From Alisma plantago-aquatica (taxonomy: Eukaryota; Streptophyta; Magnoliopsida; Alismatales; Alismataceae): a stretch of DNA of 64,000 nucleotides. Shown here piece after piece: positions 10,721 through 21,990 of the stretch. The stretch is from the NCBI GenBank assembly GCA_963693085.1, contig OY856412.1:1059480244-1059544243 (forward strand), written 5' to 3'. Numbering within the stretch: the stretch's first letter is position 1; every line of letters starts with the position of its first letter. Made by a program: the position numbers and the translations under genes. Under the pieces are notes generated by a model that saw only the letters and a list, made by a program, of their open reading frames with translations, did no database searches and had not been told where the DNA came from.

Positions 10721-13700
10721 CCATGTGTTAAAAATCAAGTAAAAATTGTCAAAGACAATATAACTTGGCTTTAAGGGAGTAAAATCCTAAATGAACTAAG
10801 ATTAGGGGAAAATTATAGGTCGAAATTGAAATTTAGATCTAAAATACAAATAATTATCAATGAATATTCATTCATCAAAGAACCTCAAACTTAAATGTTG
10901 CATGTCCTCAAGTAAAAAAAAGGTTTGTAACAATCACTAAATTACTACTTTCAACCCATGTGATATACTCAACTTCACATCATGCTATTTTACTTACCAC
11001 CAATATGGCCAAACTTCCCAACTTTCTGAGATCACTGAATACATATATCAATGTCTTAAATCCTAGTTTTTCTCCCCAGAAGCACTTCCTCACTGTTGTC
11101 ACCTACATCAAGCACGCATTAAAGTTTCAATAAAGTTCATAGAGACCTGCATAACAACAATATGCATAAGATCTGACAGTGGGGTGTGTCAATATAAAAA
11201 TGAGGTTCATTGTGGCCTTACATTAAAAGGAGTGAATAGAGGTGTGAAGAGAAGATTCAAACCTCTCCTATATTCAACTTGGGATCTCATTTTTATTTTT
11301 TCTTTCTACCCTAGATGATGTACAATCTTTCTTGTTGTACAAATTGGCATCTTTTTTGTTTTTCTATCTAGTAGTACGCCCCATTTACTTAGAGATAAGT
11401 ATGGAAGAAGTGGATAGAGAGAAGGGGGGTTTCCACCCTGAATTTAGAGCTTGGCACTTTTTTGTGGCATTTTATTTTGTTTTGGTGTATTTAAGTTATA
11501 AGGTGAAATAAGAAACATAGAAGAGAGTTTGCATCAAGATGTGACTTGATTTATAGTGTATTGGGATGTTCTCCTTGTCACGCCATGCAAAAATAATGAC
11601 ATGAAGTATGAACATCTAAAGATCCATGTAGTCACTAGTCATGAGGAAGAATGATGTGTTTGATTCCTTTTGGTTCTTCAACACTTGCTATCCTTTCTAT
11701 AGAAACATGACATTTGGGTTCCTAGGTCAGATATGATAATTTTAGGCCATTGATTAATATTAAAAATTGGTTATCTTGAGGTGCTACTTCAAATGAGGGG
11801 AGTGAATGATGATAACATACATGGATGCAAAAAGGAAACTTAAATATAAGCTGGATAGATAATGTCTTTGATTATTCTATAAAAGAAAATTATGAAAAAG
11901 TTACACTAAATGTATGTATTTATCTATGCAATAATAAGATCCTAGAATTAAAAGAAGAAACTAAAAATAGATAAGCATGGGTGGAGCGAGATATATACCA
12001 CCCATACTCCATCCTAGACTTAGAAATTTGCTCATTCTTGAGAAAACACTAAATCTGAAATGGAAGAGAAGAATTCCATAGAGCTCATCCACGAGATCAT
12101 GACAACTCAAATAAGGTCCAACTAAAAAGAATGTTTATAATGGTTGGGACCTTGAAAAAAAAAGTTCCGTGGTGAACCCAGTGATTTCATGGTGGTATCA
12201 ACTCTAAATAACTTTTGGGATGCTTGAAATAAAATTGTTTTTCACTCACAACCTATAAGTTAGATCCACAAGAACTCCCTTATCAATAGAGGAAAGTGTA
12301 TATGTGTGTGGTCTGTAAGAAAATGCACATGATAAGAGTAGTTCTTATCTTGTGTCTTCTAGATTGGATCATCCATGAAGACTTACGAACCACTTTTTTC
12401 TGTGATAAAGGTTTTATGTAATGAAACCACTGCATGTAATACTGGTTGCGGTAGATCAGGTGGAGGATTTGACTTTGTATTCTTATTGTGACCTGAGCCT
12501 ACGTGTAGTTCTTTTGGTGTTGGGCATGGGAGGAACTATCTGAATAGTAAAATCAGCATAATACATATTTTTATTTACTATGTATCCCCTTGGACAATCA
12601 TGAAATCAACATAGGTGTCAATGGGGGTAGTGGGGTCCATCGCTGACTCAGGATGTTTCCCTAGTTCCTATATGTTGTATGAATCATCAATGGATTTGAG
12701 AGGAATTAGATAGGAATATCAACATCATAGTCAAATAGTGAAGGCACGTAGACTTGTTGTAGAGGCGGTAGGCCCCCATTTAGAATCATCATATATGTAG
12801 TAAAAATTGGTTGTGGTGGAGTGTAGAAATATTTCTCAGGTGGTCCTTCATAAGAAACAATTGGATATGCACTAGGGGTCAATTTTCATATCATCTAGAT
12901 CAAAATCAGCCAAGGATGTTGATTTTTATTAACATCCAGATCTAGACTTAAAAGGGATGAGCAATAGACTATGGGGTTATACTGTTGTGAAATGGTCATT
13001 CTCTAACTGCTACTTTTTGTATAGACACATTGAAGCCACACCCATAGAAAAGGATGGAACACAAGTGTGCATGTTGCACTCTATCTATAGTTCATTCAAT
13101 GTCACTGTTAATATACTATGGATATCATCTTTGGAGTGTCATCAATTATATCTTCTTCACTGATCATTGTCATTAGTTGTTCAACTTGCATCAGTAAACT
13201 CTCAGGTTTACCTTCATATGCCTCATAAGGTTGGGAAAGATATGATATCATCTAATCCATGATCTCAGACATTTTTTTGTGTTTGGATTGTTGTTCATCC
13301 AACATCCATGCATAGCAATGCACATATGCTCCAAAGCATGCAACCACTCATTTGGATCATGTAGAGATCAAACTTCATAGTGAGACTCTCTAACAAAGTC
13401 CCAAAAATATTGATGATTATAGTCCACCTTGCTGTGATATTATTATCTACATTGCATGGCTCCTGGTGAAACTCCTTAATATTGTAGACTATAATCTCAC
13501 ATATTTGATGAATGAGATGCCAAGTATTTCTCTAAAATGGTTGATCAAGCATCTCTAAGAAATTCCTCTCTCTATGCATTGAGAGACAAGTCTATCATCT
13601 ATTGTATCTCATCTTATTCCATTTTATATGAATGCCTAAAAAATAGTGAAATTTTTTCTATCATGGTGAGAAAGATTTAAATTCAAAAATGTTTTTGAAA

Positions 13701-13789
13701 TTAATCAGTCAAGAAGATTTGTAACAAAAAAATAAAAGACGATCTGAAATTCATCTTTATTAAATTGGATTTAGTTAGAGGATTGTGTC
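10721..13789. other. Non-coding interval between the two repeat copies
   Basis: No intact gene. Read on the minus strand, 10915-10860 contains ACTTGAGGACATGCAAC then TTTAAGTTTGAGG and TTTGATGAATG. This resembles the tail that follows pol in Tat/Ogre-type Ty3/gypsy elements. A related fragment lies at about 19930-19980. The interval could be the eroded interior of a non-autonomous gypsy element flanked by the repeat copies as LTRs. No RT or integrase remnant was recognised. Confidence 0.35.
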
Positions 13790-15084
13790 ATCCTAAAAAA
13801 TTGCGTCAAAGTGTTTGTGAGATTTATAAATGATAAATTCATCAATATGCAGAAAGCCCCATCTTTATATAAATAAATGTGAGACAATACCACATGCAAG
13901 TAGATATGTCTTACTAAGGTCTAGTTAAGAACTAAATCCAAAGAGACAATATTCTAGGAATCTTCTAATTACTATCAAGATTGATTTAAGATCGATATCT
14001 AAAACTAAGATTTGATCTGATTGAATTAATATACTTGTAGAAATAGTACATACTGGACTAAATGAGATCTAAATTAATGATGGAAAATATTGATCAAAAT
14101 TGAGTTTTTCCACCACTGCCATGCATTCAACCACTCACATCATAATACTGCTTATGAGATATTTTATTTGATGCCAGATAATTCCAAATCCTTTTGACTT
14201 GAGGAAATTGTAAAGAAAAATGTCATCATAGTCTAGCTGTCATGTTACCTACATATCATGCATTTTCCTCCTAAAAATCATTGGATTAATTGAATTAATT
14301 CGTATTGTAATTCTAGAATTCAAAGTTCTCTTGGCTTAGAATTTTAAATTTGAAACACATATGCAACTTTCAATAAATGATTAAATATAAATTGATAGTT
14401 CAAACAAGTAATAAATAATAAAACAACTCACAAAATATGGGTGTCAATGCTTGTCCACACACCCTAGTGAATAAAGTACTCACTCATCATAGTGAGATTA
14501 ATATAGAGGTAGGGGTAGAAAACACAATAATTTTTAATAGATGTAGGAAGAGGGTATCACATAATGGAGTGCAATGGGAAGAATCATTCCTTCCTTCTTC
14601 CTCTTGGTTATTGATCTTTACTTATAAGGGCTGCGTAGGTGGCCAATAGTAGGGTGGATGGTGGTGGTATTTTGATGAAGGTGGAGAAAGAGAGGCTAAT
14701 TGATGTGGACTTACTACATGTCATTTGATCAATGTAGCAATAGTAATTGACTCGATGGATGAACTGAAGGTCAATCAACTTGTACATGAATTGGAGGTGG
14801 AAGTAGTTGTCGACCATGTAAGAAGGGAGGCCTCTATGGAATGGATGAGAGCCTTGTCTTTAAATGAAGATAGGGTAGAAATGAAGCAACACAACAATGA
14901 CTTGGATGCATGGTCCAAACTATCTTGCAAAGTGAGTTGGAAACATTAGGTTACATGTTGAGGTTTAAAGAGCCACATTGTTAATGTGGTGGGCCCTAGT
15001 TTTTCATAAACCAATTGAGCACTGCTCTTGATTGACTGTATTTACTTAAAATGTATAGATGGTGTGCATGTATCCTAATTTTGT
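13790..15084. repeat. Diverged ~2.2 kb repeat, copy 2, first segment
   Basis: Corresponds to about 8520-9800 of copy 1. The match is interrupted at 15085 by Cassandra I and resumes at 15870. Divergence from copy 1 is high (roughly a quarter of positions plus indels, by eye), so the duplication is old relative to the copia insertions. Confidence 0.6.
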
Positions 15085-15132
15085 TGTATAACATCACATA
15101 ACTTGAGACCTCATAGAAAATGATTTTGAAAG

Positions 15133-15262
15133 GGATGATTGCAATACTCATATCACCAAGGTGCACCTCCTTTTTAGTTCCCATTACTAAGAAATTCTTG
15201 ATTTAGCGTGCTTGACCCATAGTAGTACTAGTATGGGTGACCTCTCAAGAAGTTGATCCTGA
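15133..15262 (+). other. 5S rRNA-like domain in Cassandra I 5' LTR
   Basis: TAGCGTGCTTGACCC, then AGTAGTACTAGTATGGGTGA and CCTC, follows the plant 5S gene through its internal control region. The C-box-like ATGGGTGACCTC is nearly intact. The upstream half (CACCAAGGTGCACC) is more diverged. It is a retrotransposon-borne pseudo-5S domain, not a functional rRNA gene. A second copy is in the 3' LTR at about 15625-15750. Confidence 0.85.
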
Positions 15263-15376
15263 GATGTGTGTGAGTGAGAAGAAAACACGCAACTGAGGCC
15301 AATGGTGGTTTGTGGGGCCAATCGTCATTCCTAAAACTCCATTAGAGCCTTGGGTAGTGGTCCCATTCATTACAAA

Positions 15377-15389
15377 TGGTATTAGATCG
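15377..15389 (+). promoter_or_regulatory. Cassandra I primer-binding site
   Basis: TGGTATTAGATCG two bases after the 5' LTR end; close to the initiator tRNA-Met complement TGGTATCAGAGC. Confidence 0.75.
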
Positions 15390-15869
15390 AAGTTCTCTCT
15401 AGTAGGTGAGGCCCATATGGGTATGTGACATGCCGATATTAAGTTCTACAATTCAGGAATGTTGGAAAGGGATACCCTTGCACTGGTAGTCATGATCTCA
15501 AGCTGGGTGCACATGGGCCATTGTGGGTCTACACTAAAATGGGGAAAATTATAATGCCATATAATTGAGCCTTGATGATTGGAACATCCTAGAATTTGAG
15601 GCCTCAAATAAAATAATCTCAAAAGGAATGATCATATTAACCATATAACTAAGGTCCACCTCCTTTTCATGGAGCCGATCAACTAGAACTATGTAGTTAG
15701 TCTTGCTCAACCCAAAGTAGTAATAGTATGGGTGACCTATCGAGAAGTTGATCCCCAATTGTGTATGAGTGCGGACCAAGCACACATATGAGGTCAGTGG
15801 TGGTTTCTGGGGCCAATCGTCATTCCTAAAACTCTACTAGAGCCTTGGCCAATGGGCCCAAACATTACA

Positions 15870-16365
15870 CCTTCATTGCTAGTTGATTGCAAGATCCTAT
15901 CACGATCACCCTCTCGATAGTTTTAGTACTTGTGGTCGATCATACTTGGGTTTCTAGATTGCTCGATCATTATTGGTTAGTGGTCAAGTTGTCATGCTTG
16001 ATTATTATCAATGGTGAGAAGCTAGATTGCATGCAAGGTCATCAACACTTAACTATTCATTATCAATAGAGGGCACTGCCATGGGAGGTCAATCATAATG
16101 ATCGATTTGATGTGGACTATGGTGAAGCTTATCTAGTAGATTCTTGTACACTACTATCTAGGAGGAGAAGAGATTAGAAGCATCATCTCTATGTTACATG
16201 AGGGATGATGGTGGCTATGCGTTCGTCAAGAATCCTATGTCAATTGTTGGGTTATTGATTGGTAGGTTGGCATCAAACATTTTCATCATGGTCCTATAGT
16301 GAGTTTACATATAGTCAACCAAAGCCTCAAGGTACTACCTCCATAGTTGAAATCAGTGACATGTC
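15870..16365. repeat. Repeat copy 2, tandem unit A
   Basis: Matches 9810-10345 of copy 1. It is followed directly by a Cassandra LTR fragment. The same junction recurs at 18470, so units A and B are tandem duplicates of one composite. Confidence 0.65.
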
Positions 16366-16489
16366 GTGAAGTTGATCCTATGTCATGTGTGAGTGAGGAC
16401 AAAGTGCACAACTAAGGCCAATGGTGGTATGTGAGGCCAATTGTCATTCAAAAAAGTCTGCTAGATCCTTGAGTGGTGCCTGCGAGTTA
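16366..16489 (+). mobile_element. Cassandra LTR fragment, tandem unit A
   Basis: The last 125 bases or so of a Cassandra LTR, from the GGGTGACC region through GAAGTTGATCC to GCGAGTTA. Its final CA lies at 17962-17963, because the SIRE-like solo LTR inserted here and duplicated AGTTA. The 5S half of the LTR is absent. Confidence 0.8.
16485..16489. repeat. Target-site duplication of solo LTR, left
   Basis: AGTTA, identical to 17957-17961. Confidence 0.9.
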
Positions 16490-17956
16490 TGTTTACTTGA
16501 GAGTCATACATTGCCCATATTTTGATAATGACTTAACCATTCCATTCTTATGTATCTAATATGTTTGTTCAAGATTGATTTCAGACTTTAGGTACATGAA
16601 AAGGATCAAATTACACAAGCCCTAGCTTGTTCAAGTTCAAGTCAAAAGCAATGCAAGTGTGTGTTTTTGGAAATCACTCCAAATGACCTGAAATGATTTT
16701 TGTAATCACTTGTATTGATGATATGATTTGTAACTAAAATGTGAAAAAATTAGGGACACTTAAATCCAAGGTTTAATCACTTAAATTTCAATTTTGAAAA
16801 TTTGTCACAGGCTGTTTATCGGTCGAGTTGGAAACTCGACCGATCCTATGATGGATTTTTTGAAGATGTCCCATCAGTTGAGTTGCACACTCATAGAACT
16901 CGACAGACCGACTCACTGAGAAAAACTAGTTTTAGCTCATTGGATGAGTTTCGCAGAACAAATGCGATCGATAATTTGAAAATTGGCTTTGTCATTTAGT
17001 GGATCGGTCGAGTTACCTTTATTGAAAATCAACCAAATGTACTGTACGGAAAATGCAGAAAAAGTGATTATAACCATTGGTGAGTTGTTTTGGGTGAAAA
17101 TAGATCCCTTACATCTTGGAAAATGACTATATTTTGACATTAAGTGAACCCAAACTCAAGGGAACACTCCCAACTATAAATATGAACCCTTGGAGTTCAT
17201 TCCAAGTTTGCTCATTCTTTCTATTCTAAGTCCTTGATATAGTTGAGTGTGTTGCAACTCCTTGAGCCCCTTTCTCTCTCTAGTTTACACTTCATTTTGT
17301 GATTATAAGTGAGATAGGCCAGTTGTAAGAGAGCTACTTCCTTGTGGTTGTAAAGCTCTCATCCCATTCCATCTTCCCTACCCCTTTCCTCCATGAAGCA
17401 AAGGTGAAGCAAGCTACTCCGAGTTAAGGTGGAGTTGTTGTTGTTCTTCTTCAAGGTTGAAGAAGAGGTGAAGATCTTCTCTAGGTGAAGGAGAAGGGAA
17501 AGGCTGAAGATCTAAGAAGAGTGTGTAAACCCTTGAAGGCTGAAGACTTGTGCAAGAGTAGGTAAGACCTTGGAAGAAGGTTGAAGACTCTTGACAAAGT
17601 GGGTAAGTCCTTGGTAAGGTGGAAGACTATTTGTGTTTGTATGGGTAAGTCCTTTGGTGGTCTTGTGTTGTAACTCTTATTGGTGAATATATAGAGAAAA
17701 ACACTTAAAAAGTCCTAGAGGTTGACCTCTCTAGGTAGTGGACTGACTCTCTCCTGGTTTGGAGAGTGGAACCACTCTAAACGACCTTGTCAAGTGCTTG
17801 CTTGCAATTCCTCTCATCCTTGCTATGCTTGTTAGTTAGGAATTTAAATTGCACTTAAGCTATTGGTTTTTATTGATATAATTTGAAGGTATAATCTATC
17901 TTGTGAGAATTTTTGAAGCTCTATTCAACACCCCCTATAGATCCCTAGATCCAAAA
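16490..17956 (+). mobile_element. Solo LTR of the SIRE-like copia family
   Basis: 1467 bp, starting TGTTTACTTGAG and ending GATCCAAAA, collinear with the LTRs at 30574-32090 and 40256-41769. It is flanked by the perfect 5-bp duplication AGTTA (16485-16489, 17957-17961), so it arose by LTR-LTR recombination that removed one LTR and the interior. A TATA-like TATAAATA lies at 17175-17182. It carries three dyads of the CGGTCGAGTT type upstream, compared with four in the other two LTRs. The terminal CA is mutated to AA. Confidence 0.92.
16818..17040. promoter_or_regulatory. Dyad array in U3 of the solo LTR
   Basis: Dyad 1 at 16818-16844 has perfect arms around a short loop (ATCGGTCGAGTT / AACTCGACCGAT). 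Dyads at 16872-16910 and 17001-17040 have decayed arms. They sit about 135 to 360 bp upstream of TATAAATA. Confidence 0.75.
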
Positions 17957-17961
17957 AGTTA
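17957..17961. repeat. Target-site duplication of solo LTR, right
   Basis: AGTTA, identical to 16485-16489. Confidence 0.9.
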
Positions 17962-17963
17962 CA

Positions 17964-18470
17964 TGTTGATTTCTTATTGATTTCCAGATCCTAACATAGT
18001 CATCCTATGAATGTTCTAGTGCTCATGGTCGATCATACTTGGGTTTTATGGCTGCTTGATCAGTGCTGGTGAGTTATTGACTTGGCATGCTTGATTGTTT
18101 TCAGAGGTGAGAAGTTATATTATACACAAGGTCAGTATCGCTTAACTTGGTTGTCTGTAGAGGGTGTTTACATGGAAGGTCAATTATAGTGATCAAGGTA
18201 TCATGTACTATGGTGAAGATTATCTAGAGGATCAAAAGAGAATGGAAGCATTATCTCAATGTTAAATGTAGGATGAGGGTAGGTATGTGTGTAAAAAATC
18301 CCATGTCAATTGTTGGGTGATTAACCATGCCTAATTGATCATTTGCAATTGAAGTCATCATTGTGAGGAGAGGGAGATGGTAGCTTGGCATCGATCATTT
18401 TCATGATTGTCATGTAGTGAGTCTATGTCTAGTTGACTGAAGCATTGGGATACTACCACAAGTGTTGATG
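17964..18470. repeat. Repeat copy 2, tandem unit B
   Basis: Matches unit A and 9820-10345 of copy 1. The shared landmarks are AGATCCTA, CTTGGGTTT, GGTGAGAAG and GGAGAGGGAGATGG. Confidence 0.65.
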
Positions 18471-18605
18471 TGGGTAACTATTGAGAAGTTGATCATGGGT
18501 TATGTGTTAGTCAGGACAAAGTATGCAGCCAAGGCCAGTGGTGGTTTGTGGGGCCAATCATCATTCCTATGACTCTAGTGGATCCATGGGAATGGGTTTG
18601 AGAAT
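18471..18605 (+). mobile_element. Cassandra LTR fragment, tandem unit B
   Basis: The 3' part of a Cassandra LTR from GGGTAACTATTGAGAAG to GAGAATTACA. The internal breakpoint (near the GGGTGACC position) and the flanking repeat are the same as in unit A. This indicates duplication of one composite and not two independent insertions. Confidence 0.82.
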
Positions 18606-18919
18606 TACACATTGATTTCTATTTGATTGATAGATCCTATCACGGCCACCCTCTCGATGGTCTTGGTTCCCATGGTCAATCATACTTCAGTTGTCATGAT
18701 GCTCGATTGGTGTTGGTTAGTGATTGACTCGACATGCTCTAATGTTGTCAGAGGTGAGAATCTAGATTGTACACAAGGTGATCAATGTTTAACTATTGGT
18801 TGTAGATAGAGGAAGATGACATGGATGTCAATCAAACTGATCGAGGTTCCATGACCAATGGTGAATATTATACAACAGATGCATGTGCACTACTATCAAA
18901 GAGGAAAAGAGATTGGAAG
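18606..18919. repeat. Repeat copy 2, tandem unit C, first part
   Basis: A third tandem unit, matching the start of units A and B; interrupted by Cassandra II at 18920. Confidence 0.65.
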
Positions 18920-19744
18920 TGTAACAACCCATGATTTGAGGCCTCAGATAAAAATGATCTTAAAAGGAATAATTGGACTACCCATATCACCAATGTGCAC
19001 CTCTTTTTTAGGGAGTCCATCACTAAGAACTCTATGATTAAGCATGTTCAACCCAGAGTAGTACTAGGATGGGTGAATAATTATGAAGTTGATCTTGGCT
19101 TGTGCTTGAGTGACAATAAAGTGCACAATTAAGGTCAGTGGTGGTTTTTAAGGCTAGTTATCATTCTTGAAACTCTATCATAGCCTTGGGTAGTGGGATC
19201 AAGTGTTAGAAATGGTACCAAAGCCATTTCCCCTAGTATGTGGAGCCCATCTGAGTATGTGACACGCCAATCTTTGAGTCATGTGGTTCAAACATGTTAG
19301 AAAGGGGTATACATGGTGATGGTCACCCTTACATTGGTATCCGTGATTGGATACTACATTTACATGGTCACGTTGGGACTGCACTGAAATTGGGATATAC
19401 TATGATGCCATATAATTGAGCCTTGAAAAGGATGTCATGACTCTAAGTGGGGGATATTGGAATATCCTAGGATTTGAGTGATTGGATAAAAAAGATCTTA
19501 AAAAGAATGGTTGGACTACCCATATTACTAAGGTGCACCTCCTTTTCAAGGAGCATGTCACTAACAAGTCAGTCGTTAAGTGTTCTCAGTCTAGAGTAGT
19601 ACTAGTATGGGTGACCAGTTGAGAAGTTGATCCTAGCTTGTGCGTGAGTGATGAAAAAACACATAGTTAAAGACAATGGTGATCGATGGGGAAAATTATT
19701 ATTTATGTCTACTAGAGCCTTAGGCAGTGGGCCTAAGCATTACA
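18920..19744 (+). mobile_element. Cassandra-type TRIM element II
   Basis: 825 bp. 5' LTR 18920-19210 (TGTAACAACCC...), 3' LTR 19458-19744 (TGGAATATCC...TTACA), interior 247 bp. The priming site TGGTACCAAAGCC is at 19213-19225 and the polypurine tract AAGTGGGGGATA at about 19446-19457. Both LTRs carry the 5S-like segment (about 18965-19095 and 19500-19630). Comparison with unit B shows the empty site was ...GGAAG/CATTGTCTC.... The right-hand 5-bp flank TATAG is a degraded match to GGAAG. Confidence 0.92.
19213..19225 (+). promoter_or_regulatory. Cassandra II primer-binding site
   Basis: TGGTACCAAAGCC two bases inside the 5' LTR, one or two changes from the initiator tRNA-Met complement. Confidence 0.78.
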
Positions 19745-19892
19745 TATAGCATTGTCTCTATGCTACATGAGGGATGATGGTGGCTATGTCTGTAAAGAAT
19801 TGTAGGTTAAATGTTGGGTGATTCACGAATGCCTAATCGATTGTTTGTAGTAGAGGCCTTCATTGTGAGGAGAGGGGGTCGAAATATTAGTG
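19745..19892. repeat. Repeat copy 2, tandem unit C, continued
   Basis: Resumes the repeat (CATTGTCTCTATG...CATGAGGGATGATGG...GTGAGGAGAGGGG) until another insertion begins at about 19893. Confidence 0.6.
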
Positions 19893-21689
19893 ATCACACT
19901 TAAAGTGGGTCAAAAGTGTAAAAAAATTGCCTAGTCAAAGACATCGAACTTCAAATTTATGCTTGACTTCAAGAGACATTTGTAAATCATGATGGAGTCT
20001 ATTCTAGTAATACAATGTCAACACACGGATGGGGAGAAACACAAAAGTAATAATCAAAACCTTTGCTTAACTTAATCAATCAAAAAGGATGAAATTGGTA
20101 TTCCAGTTAAAGAATGAATGAATCTCTTAAAATAGTTGATCTAGATTATGAAAGATTAAATGAACAAAGATAGTTGTGAATAGATAAAATGGAACTTGGA
20201 GTGGATTTCACAAATCATACCAGCCTTAACCATGCCAAACCTTCTCTTCCAATTTATATATATTCCAGACATATATTGTAGGCAGTCATAAAAAATATTA
20301 AACCTTCTGTCTTTAAAGATTAGGACATATTTCAATCTAAAGGCACCTCTCTCTCAAGATGATAACTAACATATTAGGGGGTAATTGTATGTCTTTTGCT
20401 ATAATAACTACTCATTCTCATGGTTTGTTATTAATACATATTCTAGATCTTATTGAACTTGTTCACTTGAATTTATCCAGATCAAGCATCACAAAAGGTA
20501 GCTAATCAAACATGTGACACATGTATATTGGAGAAACAAAACTAGAAGAGTATATGTATTAAATAGTTGGGAGGGTCTGATGGCTACTCCCAGCACAAGT
20601 TAATGAGGTTATCCACTCATGGTGCAAGAAAGAGACATATCACAATTTAAACAAGTCATAGATCTCGAAAGATAATTATGAAACAATAAGGGAAGGGAGA
20701 AGAGGTCGATACAAGGGTTTATTGAGTCTAGATATCAATCTATCCACCTTTCAGCTGAGTCTAACAAGAAGGTTGATTGCCTTAGGAGAGGTTGATTGAT
20801 ATCCCAATTGACCTTGAAGAGGTCGTTTGTCTCTAACTCTTTCACTAGTGGAACTTGATCAAGGTGGGTCTATCGACCTGATGGTGGAAATGGTTGCTGG
20901 CAAGTCTAGAGACCGATATCCCTCTCTAGGTTGATAGAGCTAGCTTGGTAAATTGGTCTAGTCCTGGTTTTTGCCTATGCATCAATGTTATGGCTTGTCA
21001 ACAAAAGATAAGATGCCTATAACCGATGCATTTGGAGTCTATTTATAGGTTTTGACGAACCTCTTATTGATATGTGATTGGTCCATGTGTTGTTGACCCT
21101 TGAACTTCTTACCATGGATCCAAGGGATCAATAGTTTTTAGATTGAAAAATTCTTTGTCAATCTTGAATTAATTTCTTGAGGAGTTCAGTTGGTTTGGTT
21201 GGTTGATCCTTGATCTTTACTCTACTCTCGATGGGTTAATTGAAGACTATCGACCTAGAAGGTTGATCAAAGATCTAGAAGGAAATAGTTCAATGGGTTG
21301 TTATTGAGCTCTTAGATTGATTTGCTTTGTGCTGACCTCATGGTGTGTTGGTCTCTATAAAATTGGGGGTTCATAGTTGACATGAGTGCAATAGCTTGAT
21401 CAAGTTCTTAGAGTTTGGGTTGTTGATTGATTGGTGATGATTTCCTTGCTTTGCTTGATATTTTTGTTATGGATATAGATCAACCCTTGAGGTTGATACG
21501 TTACATATCAAGCTTCATGGTTTTGATCCAATAAATACATTTCCAAGGAAACTTTGTTAGAAGAGAGTATTTGGTGACTAAGTGTAAAGTGAAGGTTATT
21601 ATGATCTTTATTTGGTTATTTAGATGATTTTATATTATGAATGACTTACAAAATATCCATGAAAAATATAATTATCACTTAGCATTGAT
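19893..21689. mobile_element. Unclassified ~1.8 kb insertion in the repeat
   Basis: The host repeat breaks after GAGAGGGGG and resumes with GCATTGATAATTTACTTGGTGGTCATG at about 21685. Copies at 10250 and 18375 show these two points are adjacent in the uninterrupted repeat. The inserted DNA has no ORF of note. Near 19930-19980 it matches the gypsy-tail-like motif seen at 10870-10915. From 20700 to 21290 it carries repeated TCTATCGACCT and AGGTTGATAGA arms. Ends are uncertain; it may be a gypsy-derived LTR or fragment. Confidence 0.5.
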
Positions 21690-21990
21690 AATTTACTTGG
21701 TGGTCATGCAGTGAGTCTATGTCTAGTGACCAAAGGGCGTTGGGTTACTACCTCAACATGTGATGTGTTGAATGATTGTGTCTATTTGGGCTTGTCATGG
21801 CTCTGGATGCCAATGTTTTTATGATTTTTGTAGTCTGCTATTTAAATGTTGTGGATGGCTTTAGAATTGAGAAGATTCTACCAATTTATGTGTGTTGATG
21901 GGATTCTTCAGCATGCATTCTAGTTGATCGAGCAGTGAGGGAGAGACTAGACATGGATAATGATATTATAGCAATCAATTAGTAACCCAT
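21690..21990. repeat. Repeat copy 2, distal segment
   Basis: Corresponds to 10285-10640 of copy 1 (TGGTCATGCAGTGAGTCTA..., GGGATTCTTCAGCATGCATTCTAG...). It closes the interrupted second copy. Confidence 0.5.

Larger units (their letters stand above)
15085..15869 (+). mobile_element. Cassandra-type TRIM element I
   Basis: A 785-bp terminal-repeat retrotransposon in miniature. The 5' LTR is 15085-15374 and the 3' LTR 15580-15869, both 290 bp, starting TG and ending TTACA. The priming site TGGTATTAGATCG starts at 15377, as expected for initiator tRNA-Met. The interior is 205 bp and non-coding. Each LTR holds a 5S rRNA-like segment, the hallmark of Cassandra. The host repeat continues on both sides. 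No clean target duplication is left. Confidence 0.9.

Noticed and set aside
15133..15750. 5S rRNA genes
   Set aside because: The 5S-like segments lie in paired LTRs with TG...CA ends and a priming site, are diverged in the 5' half, and lack tandem 5S spacing.
16490..17956. A third full SIRE-like element
   Set aside because: Only an LTR with a direct 5-bp duplication on both sides is present; no priming site or gag follows.
9835..18809. A family of ~60-codon ORFs (9835, 15887, 18627) starting M(I/Q)DPI
   Set aside because: They are copies of the 2.2 kb DNA repeat. The fourth copy (near 17990) is not open, and similarity extends well outside the frames, so coding is not supported.
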